The notes beneath the pieces were generated by a model. It did not search any database. It was not told the DNA's origin and saw only the letters and a program-made list of their open reading frames with translations. Position numbers and translations under genes: made by a program. From contig CP001673.1 in NCBI GenBank assembly GCA_000023725.1, forward strand, positions 2,490,342 to 2,554,341: a stretch of 64,000 nucleotides of DNA, read 5' to 3'. This DNA is from Flavobacteriaceae bacterium 3519-10 (GTDB taxonomy: Bacteria > Bacteroidota > Bacteroidia > Flavobacteriales > Weeksellaceae). Each line of letters starts with the position of its first letter. The stretch's first letter is position 1. Positions 34,422-43,389 of this stretch are shown here, piece by piece.

Positions 34422-35306
34422 CTATTTTGTGTATTCGAAAGTTAAAGTTCCAGCATCTTCGGATGCCACTGCTTTAGTTGGATAACCATCAGCATCGTAA
34501 GTATAAGTGTAAGTAACGGTCTGGCCTTCAACGCTGACTTTTTTGTAATTATTGGCTGAAAAAGCGGTAACCGCACTGGTATCAGTACCAAAAACCGAGC
34601 TTACGATATTGAAAACTTCAGGCAAAGTATTGAAAGGATTTTTGTACGCATCATAATCACTGAAGTTGGCGGTGATTACAATTGGAGGAAGCGTAATGGG
34701 CGGCATTGGCGGCATGCTCATCGTAGATTTCCAGACGGAGATATTGTTTCCGCTGTAGGTAATATCATTCTGCATCGTGAACATATCGAAAGTCACAGTA
34801 GGATCGGAGATGTCGATGCCCTGCATTTTACTTACAATTTTCGAAACTTTTCCGGCGGCATAACTCGCTGTTATTGTATTGTTAAACAAATTACCCGAAT
34901 CTTCTACACCCGTACCTTTAGCTTCCGTAAATTTTCCGTTGGTATAGGAAATATCAAAATTGGTGGTCGTAATGGTTCCTCCATCATCCTGCACCACTTT
35001 TATCTTGCTGATGTTATTGTTGTCGTAAGTCAGGTCATACGACACCGAATTATCGCTTGATCTAACATTCGTCAGCTTACCAAGTGCGTAATTGTAGGTA
35101 ACTGTATAATTGCCGCCCATACCATCAGGAAAAGTGAGTTTATGAAGATATTTTGTCGTACCCGAACCGCCGCTGCCGCCGCCACTTCCTGGCAAATTGG
35201 GATCAAGGCCGAAAAGCAGGTCGCCGCTTTCATCACGGCCGGGCTGGCACGAAACCATCAACATAAGGCCGATGAGTGCGGGAAATATATACAGTAGTTT
35301 TTTCAT
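34422..35306 (-). CDS. Lipoprotein of unknown function with YD-like repeats
   Basis: This 294-residue lipoprotein has a signal ending LMLMVSC and then a Gly/Ser-rich linker (GSGGGSGGSGTT). The rest is made of short beta-like units of the type YDNNNISKI, YTNGKFTEA, YAAGKVSKI, YSGNNISVW and YDADGYPTKA, which recall YD repeats of cell-surface proteins. I do not recognise a named family. A -7 promoter element lies 14 nt upstream, and pth follows 10 nt downstream, so the two may be co-transcribed. Confidence 0.85.
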   Translation of the reverse strand: MKKLLYIFPALIGLMLMVSCQPGRDESGDLLFGLDPNLPGSGGGSGGSGTTKYLHKLTFPDGMGGNYTVTYNYALGKLTNVRSSDNSVSYDLTYDNNNISKIKVVQDDGGTITTTNFDISYTNGKFTEAKGTGVEDSGNLFNNTITASYAAGKVSKIVSKMQGIDISDPTVTFDMFTMQNDITYSGNNISVWKSTMSMPPMPPITLPPIVITANFSDYDAYKNPFNTLPEVFNIVSSVFGTDTSAVTAFSANNYKKVSVEGQTVTYTYTYDADGYPTKAVASEDAGTLTFEYTK

Positions 35307-35320
35307 TTGTTCAATTTTAG

Positions 35321-35328
35321 CAAAAGTA
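35321..35328 (-). promoter_or_regulatory. -7 promoter element for the lipoprotein (and pth)
   Basis: TACTTTTG on the minus strand matches TAnnTTTG and ends 14 nt before the start codon at 35306. Confidence 0.5.
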
Positions 35329-35361
35329 ATTCTTTTTTAAAGGAATTAAACTGTGATTAAT

Positions 35362-38300
35362 TTATCCGATAATTCTTTCCAAAACCCGGTTCACCTCATC
35401 CACATTCTGCACATTTTCTTTGCGCATCATCAGTTGGTTGCCCTCTTTATTCACTTTTTCTTTTAATGTCGCTTCGGAAGGATTTTGGTGAAGATAAGCA
35501 ATGATATTCCTGAATTTTTCACTCTGATAGAATTTATCCTGCGGATTTGGCGGAAAATAGCCTAAGAAAACGCCGTTTTTCACTACAATTTTATCGAAAC
35601 CGATCTCAGCCGCAATCCATTTGAGCTCCACAGATTTCAACAGATTTTTAGCTTCAGGCGGTAATGCTCCGAAACGGTCGTTAAGTTCATTTTCAAATTT
35701 TCTTAAATCTCCGCGGTTCTGAATTTCAGCCAGTTTTTGGTAAAGTGAAAGTCTTTCTTCAATGCTTTGAACATAAACATCGGGCAGCATCAGTTCAAGA
35801 TCAGTGTCGATATTTACTTCTTTGGTGGATTTAAATAATTTTTTACGGTCTTCTTCATTTTCGAAAAGCTCACCGAACTCCTCATCATTCTGAAGTTCTT
35901 CCAATGCTTCCTGCATAATTTTCTGGTACGTATCAAAGCCCATTTCATTGATGAAACCACTCTGCTCACCGCCAAGAAGATCGCCCGCACCACGGATTTC
36001 AAGGTCTTTCATCGCAATCTGGAAGCCGCTTCCGAGATCTGAAAACTGCTCGATCGCTTCAAGTCTTTTTCTTGCATCCGATGTCATCATATCAAACGGC
36101 GGCGTGATCAGATAACAGAAAGCTTTGCGGTTGCTTCGTCCTACCCTTCCGCGCATCTGGTGTAGATCGGCCATCCCAAAACGCTGCGCATCGTTGATGA
36201 ACATGGTGTTGGCGTTCGGCACGTCTACGCCGCTTTCAACAATAGTTGTAGAAACTAAAACGTCATATTTACCTTCCATGAAGTCAAGTACGTTGCGTTC
36301 GAGCTGCTTGCCTTCCATCTGTCCGTGGCCCGTAATTACCTTAGCATCAGGCACAAGCCTTTGGATAAGTCCTGCAATATCTTTAAGGTTTTCAATCCTG
36401 TTATTGATAAAATAAACCTGCCCGTCGCGCTGGATTTCGTACGATATAGCGTCACGGATAATTTCTTCACTGAAGCCTACAATACTGGTTTCGACGGGCT
36501 GACGGTTTGGCGGTGGCGTCTTGATCACCGATAAATCCCGCGCGGCCATCAGCGAAAACTGAAGTGTCCTTGGAATCGGCGTCGCAGTTAACGTCAGCGT
36601 ATCAATGTTATTTTTTAATGTCTTCAGTTTATCCTTTACCGCCACACCGAACTTGTGCTCTTCATCGATGATTAAAAGACCTAAATCCTTAAATTTCACC
36701 GTACTGCTTACCAGCTGATGCGTTCCGATAACGATATCGATTTTGCCTTCAGCCAAACCTTTCAGCGTCTCAGATTTCTGTTTTGCCGTGCGGAAGCGGT
36801 TCATGTAAGAAATATTCACAGGGAAATCTTTAAGCCTTTCCTTAAAACTTCGGTAATGCTGAAAGGCCAGAATAGTGGTCGGAACCAAAATCGCAACCTG
36901 CTTCCCGTCCGTCGCTGCTTTGAAAGCTGCCCGAACCGCAATCTCAGTCTTCCCGAAACCTACATCGCCGCAGATGAGCCTGTCCATCACGGTTTCTTTT
37001 TCCATGTCCGTCTTTACGTCGAGTGTCGCTTTTTCCTGATCAGGTGTATCTTCGTAAATAAAGCTGGCTTCAAGTTCATTCTGCAGGTAAGAATCGGGTG
37101 TGAAAGCAAATCCTTTGGCCGTTTTTCTCTTCGCATAAAGCCTGATCAGGTCGAATGCGATCTGCTTTACTTTCGCTTTGGTTTTCTGCTTTAAAGTTTT
37201 CCAAGCCGGTGAACCCAGCTTGCTTAACACGATTTCGCGTCCGTCCGGTCCGTTATATTTTGAGATTTTATGAAGTGAGTGAATGCTTACGTACAGCAAA
37301 TCGCCGTTTTTATAGGTGAGTTTGAAACATTCCTGCACTTTGCCGTTGTTGTTCACCTTCACCAGACCCATGAATTTGCCGATTCCGTGGTCGATATGCG
37401 TGATGTAATCGCCGACTTTCATCTGCATCAGGTCTTTCAGCGTAAGCTGCTCCGATTTTGCAAATGTATTTTTTGCTTTGAATCTTTGGTAACGGTCGAA
37501 AATCTGGTGATCCGTATAGACCGAAATTTTATGATCGGCATCTACGAAACCTTCATGAAGTTCAGATTTAAACGATTTAAAAAACGCTTTCTGTTGAAAT
37601 ACCGGAAGATCTTCGGAATCAGATATCATTTCCTGCGGTGTAGAAATTTCCTTAAAAATAGCCTCAAGTCTTTCTTTTTGTTTTTCCGTAGAAAACGAAA
37701 TCCAGATATCGAAATTGGCGTTCCGCTTTTCGACCAGATCTTCAAGTAAAAGTTCGAAATTCTTGTGAAAACCCGGCTGCTGAGTTTGATTGAGTTGAAT
37801 TAAAAGCGTGTCAGCCTGCGAAGTTTTTAAAGTGTCGAGCGTGAAATCTATATGTTTAAAGGCTGCAATATCTTTAAGAAACTCTTCCTCCGAAACGAAA
37901 AGTTCAGCGGGTGGCTGATGCTTTATATCTTTGTTTAACGCTTCGTAATACTCGTCCGCTTTGGTAAAAAAATCCGAAATTTTTCGCGTCGCAAGAATGG
38001 CATTCACAGAAACCACGAAACTGTCATTTGGCAGAAGCCCAAGCAGCGAGACTTTGCTTCCCGAAACCGCGTAATTCATGTTAGAAACCAACTGAAACTC
38101 ATTCACTTTTCCGTTCGTCAGCTGCGTTTCGATATTAAATGTCTTGATACTTTCGATTTCATTCCCGAAAAAACTGATCCTGTACGGCTCTTCGTTTGAG
38201 TAGGAGAAAACATCCACAATGCCGCCACGCACCGAGAATTCTCCGGGTTCTGAAACAAAATCTGTAAGCTGAAAATTGAACTGCTGCAGCAGCTCACCCG

Positions 38301-38775
38301 TAAAATCAAAATCCAGACTTTCGCCGACTTTAATCCGGTGAGAAATTGCCTTGAAATCTTCTTTCCGCAAAACTTTTTCAGACAGGCTCGAAAACGGTGC
38401 GATGATCACTTTCGGCTTTTTTGAAGCGTTGAGTTTGTTGAGTACATCGGTGCGTAAAACCAGATTCGCATTCTGCGTTTTCTCAATCTGGTACGGCGCA
38501 AGGTGAGTCGCCGGAAAATACAGCACGTTTTCTTTGCCGAGCAAATCCTCCATTTCTGCAGTGGCATACAGCGCATCTTCCTTATCTTCAATGAGGAAAA
38601 GCACGGTTTTTTTGCGCGTAACGAAAAGTTCAGCGGCAAATATGGATGGCGCTGAACCCGCAGAACCTTTCACCGAAAGGTGCCGGAACTGATCTATGTT
38701 TTCGAAGATTTCTTTGCCGAATTCGTTCTGCAACATGTCCGGCAGGAAGGTTTCTTTAATGGTTTTTAGCTGCAT
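35362..38775 (-). CDS. mfd: Transcription-repair coupling factor
   Basis: This 1137-residue DNA translocase removes stalled RNA polymerase and recruits the UvrAB repair machinery. The UvrB-like N-terminal region is followed by the CarD-like RNA polymerase-interaction domain (YITHIDHGIGKFMGLVKV), then the RecG-like helicase with Walker A GDVGFGKTE (603-611), DEEH, and HQMRGRVGRSNRKAFCYL, then the C-terminal TRCF domain. Start ATG 38775 (MQLKTIKE) is chosen over an upstream TTG. The length fits the Bacteroidota form. Confidence 0.98.
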   Translation of the reverse strand: MQLKTIKETFLPDMLQNEFGKEIFENIDQFRHLSVKGSAGSAPSIFAAELFVTRKKTVLFLIEDKEDALYATAEMEDLLGKENVLYFPATHLAPYQIEKTQNANLVLRTDVLNKLNASKKPKVIIAPFSSLSEKVLRKEDFKAISHRIKVGESLDFDFTGELLQQFNFQLTDFVSEPGEFSVRGGIVDVFSYSNEEPYRISFFGNEIESIKTFNIETQLTNGKVNEFQLVSNMNYAVSGSKVSLLGLLPNDSFVVSVNAILATRKISDFFTKADEYYEALNKDIKHQPPAELFVSEEEFLKDIAAFKHIDFTLDTLKTSQADTLLIQLNQTQQPGFHKNFELLLEDLVEKRNANFDIWISFSTEKQKERLEAIFKEISTPQEMISDSEDLPVFQQKAFFKSFKSELHEGFVDADHKISVYTDHQIFDRYQRFKAKNTFAKSEQLTLKDLMQMKVGDYITHIDHGIGKFMGLVKVNNNGKVQECFKLTYKNGDLLYVSIHSLHKISKYNGPDGREIVLSKLGSPAWKTLKQKTKAKVKQIAFDLIRLYAKRKTAKGFAFTPDSYLQNELEASFIYEDTPDQEKATLDVKTDMEKETVMDRLICGDVGFGKTEIAVRAAFKAATDGKQVAILVPTTILAFQHYRSFKERLKDFPVNISYMNRFRTAKQKSETLKGLAEGKIDIVIGTHQLVSSTVKFKDLGLLIIDEEHKFGVAVKDKLKTLKNNIDTLTLTATPIPRTLQFSLMAARDLSVIKTPPPNRQPVETSIVGFSEEIIRDAISYEIQRDGQVYFINNRIENLKDIAGLIQRLVPDAKVITGHGQMEGKQLERNVLDFMEGKYDVLVSTTIVESGVDVPNANTMFINDAQRFGMADLHQMRGRVGRSNRKAFCYLITPPFDMMTSDARKRLEAIEQFSDLGSGFQIAMKDLEIRGAGDLLGGEQSGFINEMGFDTYQKIMQEALEELQNDEEFGELFENEEDRKKLFKSTKEVNIDTDLELMLPDVYVQSIEERLSLYQKLAEIQNRGDLRKFENELNDRFGALPPEAKNLLKSVELKWIAAEIGFDKIVVKNGVFLGYFPPNPQDKFYQSEKFRNIIAYLHQNPSEATLKEKVNKEGNQLMMRKENVQNVDEVNRVLERIIG

Positions 38776-39001
38776 CAATTAAAAGTAAAGTATAGAAAAT
38801 ATCTCAAACCGAGAACGCGGTTTCGGGAAAATTCCGAAACCGTTTTAGAAAGTGCAAATTTAAATTTTATTTATCAAATGATCTTAGATACTGGGTGACA
38901 CATTGTTAATACAGTCCCATCAAAGGTTAAAAATTAAAACCAGATCTTTTAGTGGCACACGGTTTGGAAAGTCCTCCGCATTAACTGTAAAATATATTAT
39001 T

Positions 39002-39427
39002 ATGAAAAGTATTGCATTAAACTCTAAAGCCTCAATCTTGAGGAAGACCGCGAAATTCGCAGGACTTCTGATGTTAATTTTCTCGGTTTTCGCACTGAGC
39101 TCTTGCAGCCGCGATGATGATCCGTCAGACAACGACTTTTTCGCCGGTACATATCGCGGAACTTTAACCTATAATGACGGTACAACCAACATAACTAAGG
39201 AAAACGGAAGCGTGTTCGTAACAAAAATCGGGAGCGCTACCAAGTATAACTTCAGATTTTCTGACGGAATCCCTGATATCAATGGAATCGAATTCCAGAA
39301 AGAGGGAGACAACACAATGGTGATGGTGGGATCCACAGCAACTTCGTACATCAGGATCGACAACAAAGATCTGAAGATACTGTACAGCAACAACGGGAAA
39401 ACCTGGACAGCAAATGCTAACAGATAA
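39002..39427 (+). CDS. Small lipoprotein of unknown function
   Basis: The 141-residue product has a lipoprotein signal ending FALSSCSRDDD. The mature part (about 105 residues) has a lipocalin-like short beta look (GTYRGTLTYNDGTTNITKEN) but no domain I can name. The start at ATG 39002 (MKSIALNSK) is more likely than an in-frame upstream one. It is followed by a strong terminator, so it is transcribed separately from the duplicated pairs downstream. Confidence 0.82.
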   Translation: MKSIALNSKASILRKTAKFAGLLMLIFSVFALSSCSRDDDPSDNDFFAGTYRGTLTYNDGTTNITKENGSVFVTKIGSATKYNFRFSDGIPDINGIEFQKEGDNTMVMVGSTATSYIRIDNKDLKILYSNNGKTWTANANR

Positions 39428-39448
39428 TCTGTAATCACACACCCAGTC

Positions 39449-39481
39449 AAAACTGTTTCAATTAATTGAAGCAGTTTTTTT
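39449..39481 (+). terminator. Rho-independent terminator
   Basis: The stem AAAACTGTTTCAAT/ATTGAAGCAGTTTT (39449-39478), with one wobble pair, is followed by a T run. It ends the small lipoprotein unit and lies 24 nt before the next gene. Confidence 0.85.
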
Positions 39482-39504
39482 GTATTTTTAAACCAAATTC
39501 ACCA

Positions 39505-39882
39505 ATGAAGTTCCGTCTTAAAACGAGCCTGCTGTTTCTGATTTTTGTCTTGATAATGAGCGGTTGCCGAAGCGATTCAACCGAAAATTCAAGGGCGTAC
39601 GTGGAAGGCAGAATAATTTCCACATCGGTGGATTACAGGAAATTCAGACTCAAAATCGTAAGCAGCAACGCCGTGATGGCGCAGACCGCGTTGCAATCGG
39701 GCGGTGAGTTTAAACTTTCGGGCCCAATTTCTGATGACAGTTTCGCCGTAACAGCTACCGAAAAAATAAAATCGTTCAACGCGGACAAACCCGGACTCAC
39801 CATTTCCGCTGACGCAATGCAGATCAACGTTCCGAAAGGAATCACTTACGTAAAGTTTAATGAAATTGTGCTCGAGAAATGA
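39505..39882 (+). CDS. Lipoprotein of duplicated pair, copy A
   Basis: This 125-residue lipoprotein has a signal ending LIMSGC and then a beta-rich domain with RAYVEGRIIS, SGGEFKLSGP, EKIKSFNAD and a C-terminal KFNEIVLEK. These positions match the copy at 40510, which has RVYAEGNISS, RDGNFALGGP, RKIISFNTS and KFPQIVLEQ. The pattern recalls a small carboxypeptidase-regulatory-like beta-sandwich, but this is inference. It overlaps the following barrel gene by four bases (ATGA), so the two are translationally coupled. Confidence 0.82.
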   Translation: MKFRLKTSLLFLIFVLIMSGCRSDSTENSRAYVEGRIISTSVDYRKFRLKIVSSNAVMAQTALQSGGEFKLSGPISDDSFAVTATEKIKSFNADKPGLTISADAMQINVPKGITYVKFNEIVLEK

Positions 39883-40487
39883 GGAAACTAACAATTCTTT
39901 TCGTGCTTTTTTCGGTGTTCGCATTCTCCCAGAAACGGAAAAAAGGACTCGATGTAGTTTCAAATATTGATGTTAAAGTATTGGCAATGAAACCAATCGG
40001 CAACAATTCGCTAGCGGAAAATCTTCAGCCGTTTTATGGCTTTGGTTTCGGCGGAAACCTGATGACACCGATAAATTTGGGTGTAGGACTGGATTACAGT
40101 GAGTTATTCTCAAACGTACAAAACGGCAAACAGAATCTGTACGGAAACCTCGGTTCGCCGCGCATGACAGTTATTGATGCTTTTCTCACGCACCGCGAAA
40201 ACATTTCGGATGATTTTTCGGTTGAAGAAATGGCTGGTGCGAGTTTTTACAGGCACACCAATCTGTATATCGATCAAACAAATCAAAAAAAACTGAACGA
40301 AAACGCGGTTGGTTTTCACTTTGGCGGCAAAGCAATTTACACATTGCACGATCGGCAGCAGGTTTTTGCCGCCGGAAAAGTAAACTTTTATTATGGGAAT
40401 GTTTACAATGAAAATCCCGAAATCCGGAATTACTATAGCCGCTCCGTTTTGCTTAGTTTAAGTTTGGGCTACCGTTATAATTTTTAA
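39879..40487 (+). CDS. Outer membrane beta-barrel protein of duplicated pair, copy A
   Basis: This 202-residue protein has a signal peptide (KLTILFVLFSVFAFSQ), alternating hydrophobic strands and a terminal phenylalanine (LSLGYRYNF), as in small outer membrane barrels. It shares the layout GNNxxAE, FxGFGxG, GNLxxPxxTxID and a final NPEIRNYYSRSVLLSLSLGYR with the copy at 40881. Its start overlaps the upstream lipoprotein stop. The family is not recognised; pairing with a lipoprotein suggests a two-part envelope complex. Confidence 0.82.
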   Translation: MRKLTILFVLFSVFAFSQKRKKGLDVVSNIDVKVLAMKPIGNNSLAENLQPFYGFGFGGNLMTPINLGVGLDYSELFSNVQNGKQNLYGNLGSPRMTVIDAFLTHRENISDDFSVEEMAGASFYRHTNLYIDQTNQKKLNENAVGFHFGGKAIYTLHDRQQVFAAGKVNFYYGNVYNENPEIRNYYSRSVLLSLSLGYRYNF

Positions 40488-40509
40488 AAATTCAAAAAAA
40501 AACTTTAAA

Positions 40510-40884
40510 ATGATACCACGTTTTTTAATAACGGCTTTCGTCCCAATCACTTTTCTGATGAGCCAAAACAGTTGCGAACCCCAATATATAAGTAACAGCA
40601 GAGTTTATGCGGAGGGAAATATCAGTTCTGTGGAAAGGGCTGATATTGCGGTAAAACTTTTTGCCGATGATATTTTAATCTCCGAGACCGTAACCAACCG
40701 CGACGGAAACTTTGCACTTGGAGGACCCGGAACTTCCGGCGAAAAAACGCTCTATTTCAACCGGAAAATAATATCTTTCAACACAAGTAATAAAGACTGT
40801 AGTCTTTCCTATGATTCGCTTTCAATTATACTTCCGGCAAAAAATACGTCGTATAAATTTCCTCAAATAGTACTTGAACAATGA
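40510..40884 (+). CDS. Lipoprotein of duplicated pair, copy B
   Basis: This 124-residue paralogue of the protein at 39505 has a hydrophobic N-terminus and a Cys in MSQNSCEPQ; the lipobox is weaker than in copy A (QNSC). The mature part keeps RVYAEGNISS, NRDGNFALGGP, RKIISFNTS and FPQIVLEQ. It overlaps the next barrel gene by four bases (ATGA), repeating the arrangement of copy A. Function unknown. Confidence 0.8.
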   Translation: MIPRFLITAFVPITFLMSQNSCEPQYISNSRVYAEGNISSVERADIAVKLFADDILISETVTNRDGNFALGGPGTSGEKTLYFNRKIISFNTSNKDCSLSYDSLSIILPAKNTSYKFPQIVLEQ

Positions 40885-41468
40885 GAACAATAACTATTAT
40901 TTTCGTGTTTCTATCTGCTCTTTCGTTCGCTCAGGATTCTAAAAAGTTTTCAGTAGAACTTAAAGGAAACACGTTTTCCGGCTTGGGAAACAACTTCATT
41001 GCAGAAGGAACAACCACTTTTACCGGTTTTGGCTTAGGGCTTACCGGCATGGTTTACAACAATTTTGGACTGGGTATAGAATTTAATAGAGGATATGCGG
41101 ATGTGAAAGATGTATCTGTTTTCGGTGAATTAAACAATCCTGAACTTACTTTAATAGATCTGTATGGTTTGTACAGGTTTCCTGCCACGAGCAAATTGGA
41201 TATTGAAGGAAATGTAGGCGCAGGAAATCTGCGGATAAAAAGCCGCACCGATTATAGATCCGATGAATTCTTAGAATCCGGTTCTACATTTTTTCTTGGT
41301 GGCAAATTGCTTTACAGCATCACTAAGAATGATCAGTTGCATGTCGTAGGCGGATCGCGGCTTTATTTTCTGAGCACCATTACTGAAATGGACGATCCGG
41401 AAATCGATGAGTATTATTCTAAAGCGACTTTACTTAATTTCTCATTGGGCCTAAGGCTATATTTTTAA
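40881..41468 (+). CDS. Outer membrane beta-barrel protein of duplicated pair, copy B
   Basis: This 195-residue paralogue of the protein at 39879 has a signal peptide ending LSFAQ, strands such as GFGLGLTGMVYNNFGLGIEF, and a terminal phenylalanine (NFSLGLRLYF). Shared positions with copy A include GNNFIAE, GELNNPELTLID and DPEIDEYYSKATLL. The gene overlaps the lipoprotein stop by four bases. Divergence between the copies shows the duplication is old. Confidence 0.82.
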   Translation: MRTITIIFVFLSALSFAQDSKKFSVELKGNTFSGLGNNFIAEGTTTFTGFGLGLTGMVYNNFGLGIEFNRGYADVKDVSVFGELNNPELTLIDLYGLYRFPATSKLDIEGNVGAGNLRIKSRTDYRSDEFLESGSTFFLGGKLLYSITKNDQLHVVGGSRLYFLSTITEMDDPEIDEYYSKATLLNFSLGLRLYF

Positions 41469-41475
41469 AATCTTC

Positions 41476-41483
41476 TAAATTTG
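41476..41483 (+). promoter_or_regulatory. -7 promoter element for the GH3 gene
   Basis: TAAATTTG matches TAnnTTTG and ends 4 nt before the start codon at 41488. Transcription would begin about at the ATG. Confidence 0.55.
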
Positions 41484-41487
41484 CCGA

Positions 41488-42993
41488 ATGCTAAATTTCC
41501 TCAAGAAAAAAATTGCGCTGATCTGGGCTAAAAAGCACGTTAAAGCCACCGAAACCTTTAAGAATAATGCGGTGGAAGATCAGCAGAAACTACTTCTTTC
41601 GCTGGTGAAAACCGCCGAAAAAACACTGTTTGGCCGCGAGCGGAATTTCGAAAACATTAATTCAGTGCACGACTTCCAGAAGAACGTGCAAATTGCTGAT
41701 TATGAAGACTTAAAGCCGTATATTGAAAAAGTGAAAAAAGGCCAGCGAAACATTCTCTGGACAGAAACTCCTGAATACTTCGCTAAAACTTCAGGAACAA
41801 CTTCAGGTTCGAAATACATCCCGATTTCAAAAGAAGGCATGCCTTACCAGCTGGCGGCCGCGCAAAGTGCGATTTTCCACTACATCAGTCAGAAAAACAA
41901 TTCCAGTTTCGTGGCTGGGAAAATGATTTTCCTGCAGGGAAGCCCTGAACTTGAGGAAATTAACGGAATAAAAACCGGTCGTTTATCCGGAATTGTAGCG
42001 CATCACATCCCGAATTATCTTCAGAAAAACCGTCTTCCAAGCGAAAAAACCAACCTCATCGAAGACTGGGAAACCAAAGTTGATGAAATCGTAAAAGAAA
42101 CCGAAAAAGAAAACATGACGCTCATTTCCGGCATTCCGCCGTGGCTGATTATGTATTTCGAAAAACTCATCGAAAGAAACGGCAAAAAAATCACCGAACT
42201 TTTCCCGAATCTTCAGCTCATCATAACCGGTGGCGTTAACTTCGAGCCTTACCGCGAAAAGATGAACGAACTTCTGGGCAAACCCGTCGATATTATCCAG
42301 ACTTTTCCGGCGAGCGAAGGCTTTTTTGCGTTTCAGGACGATTACACGAAAGAGGGTTTGCTGCTTCTAACCAATCATGGGATTTTTTATGAATTCATTC
42401 CGCTTGAAACCTATGGAAAACCAGATGCCAAAAGACTCACATTGAAAGACATTGAGCTTCACAGAGATTACGCACTCATACTAACGACCAATTCCGGACT
42501 TTGGGCGTACTCTATCGGTGATGTGGTGCGTTTTATTTCAATAGACCCATACAGAGTAGTGGTTTCGGGACGGACAAAACATTTTACTTCCGCGTTTGGC
42601 GAACACGTTATTGCGTTTGAAGTGGAGGAATCAATGAAGGCGACGGTCGAGAAATTTCCGGCACAGATCACCGAATTCCACCTTGCGCCACAGGTAAATC
42701 CTGCCGAAGGTCTGCCTTATCATGAATGGTTTATTGAGTTTGAAAAGGAACCTGAAGATTTAGAACAATTCAGAAAAAACCTCGATGAAGAAATGCGGAA
42801 ACGTAATACTTATTACGATGATTTGATCTCAGGAAACATCCTTCAACCTCTTATAATCAATTCCTTACCAAGAAATGCATTTCAGGAATATGCAAAATCA
42901 GAAGGAAAACTTGGCGGCCAGAATAAAATACCAAGGCTGGCGAATGACCGCAAAATCGGTGATTTCTTAAGCAAATTGGCGGCGAAGAATTAG
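41488..42993 (+). CDS. GH3 family protein (acyl-adenylate/amido synthetase-like)
   Basis: This 501-residue protein matches the GH3 auxin-responsive promoter family of the adenylate-forming superfamily. It has the ATP-binding YFAKTSGTTSGSKYIPIS stretch (about residues 91-108), a central TGGVNFEPYREKM, TFPASEGFFAF and the hinge region around VVVSGRTKHFTSAFGEHV. Plant members conjugate acyl acids to amino acids; the bacterial substrate is unknown. It ends in a 4-nt overlap with the convergent SMR gene. Confidence 0.92.
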   Translation: MLNFLKKKIALIWAKKHVKATETFKNNAVEDQQKLLLSLVKTAEKTLFGRERNFENINSVHDFQKNVQIADYEDLKPYIEKVKKGQRNILWTETPEYFAKTSGTTSGSKYIPISKEGMPYQLAAAQSAIFHYISQKNNSSFVAGKMIFLQGSPELEEINGIKTGRLSGIVAHHIPNYLQKNRLPSEKTNLIEDWETKVDEIVKETEKENMTLISGIPPWLIMYFEKLIERNGKKITELFPNLQLIITGGVNFEPYREKMNELLGKPVDIIQTFPASEGFFAFQDDYTKEGLLLLTNHGIFYEFIPLETYGKPDAKRLTLKDIELHRDYALILTTNSGLWAYSIGDVVRFISIDPYRVVVSGRTKHFTSAFGEHVIAFEVEESMKATVEKFPAQITEFHLAPQVNPAEGLPYHEWFIEFEKEPEDLEQFRKNLDEEMRKRNTYYDDLISGNILQPLIINSLPRNAFQEYAKSEGKLGGQNKIPRLANDRKIGDFLSKLAAKN

Positions 42994-43328
42994 TTGGAAA
43001 CCACCTTCAACCCAACCACAGAAGCGATCAGCGTAAAAACAAAAAACATCCGCCAGAAAGTCGCCGGTTCGTTAAAAATGAAAATTCCGGCCATTACCCC
43101 GCCAACTGCGCCGATTCCCGTCCACACCGCATAAGCAGTCCCAATCGGAATTGGGTTACTTCCCACCGAAATCGCTTTGTACATCAAAAACATGCTGATG
43201 AAAAGTGAGGCTGCAAAACCTGCCCACCAAAAATAACTTTCGCGGCCTGTGGTTTCCTGGGCCTTCCCGAGGCACGTTGCGAAGCCGGTTTCGAATAATC
43301 CGGCGATGATGAGAATAATCCAGTTCAT
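42990..43328 (-). CDS. Small multidrug resistance (SMR) family exporter, Gdx/SugE-like
   Basis: This 112-residue protein has four transmembrane helices and the essential Glu13 in the first (AGLFETGFATCLGKA). The PIGTAYAVWTGIGAVGGVMA stretch and short loops resemble the SugE/Gdx branch, which exports guanidinium, more than the EmrE branch, but the assignment is tentative. It is divergent from the MFS transporter gene, with 61 nt between start codons, and has its own promoter (TTTG/TATCTTTG). A dimer is required for function in this family. Confidence 0.92.
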   Translation of the reverse strand: MNWIILIIAGLFETGFATCLGKAQETTGRESYFWWAGFAASLFISMFLMYKAISVGSNPIPIGTAYAVWTGIGAVGGVMAGIFIFNEPATFWRMFFVFTLIASVVGLKVVSN

Positions 43329-43332
43329 GCCT

Positions 43333-43361
43333 CAAAGATAAAATTTTAAATTTTTCCCAAA
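43333..43361 (-). promoter_or_regulatory. Promoter of the SMR exporter gene
   Basis: On the minus strand TTTG (43361-43358) and TATCTTTG (43340-43333) are separated by 17 nt, a full match. Only 4 nt separate the -7 element from the start codon at 43328, predicting a leaderless mRNA. Confidence 0.68.
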
Positions 43362-43378
43362 TAATTGCGCGCAAAAAT

Positions 43379-43386
43379 TACATTTG
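43379..43386 (+). promoter_or_regulatory. -7 promoter element for the MFS transporter gene
   Basis: TACATTTG matches TAnnTTTG and ends 3 nt before ATG 43390. It overlaps nothing in the divergent SMR promoter, which occupies 43333-43361. Confidence 0.55.
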
Positions 43387-43389
43387 CAC

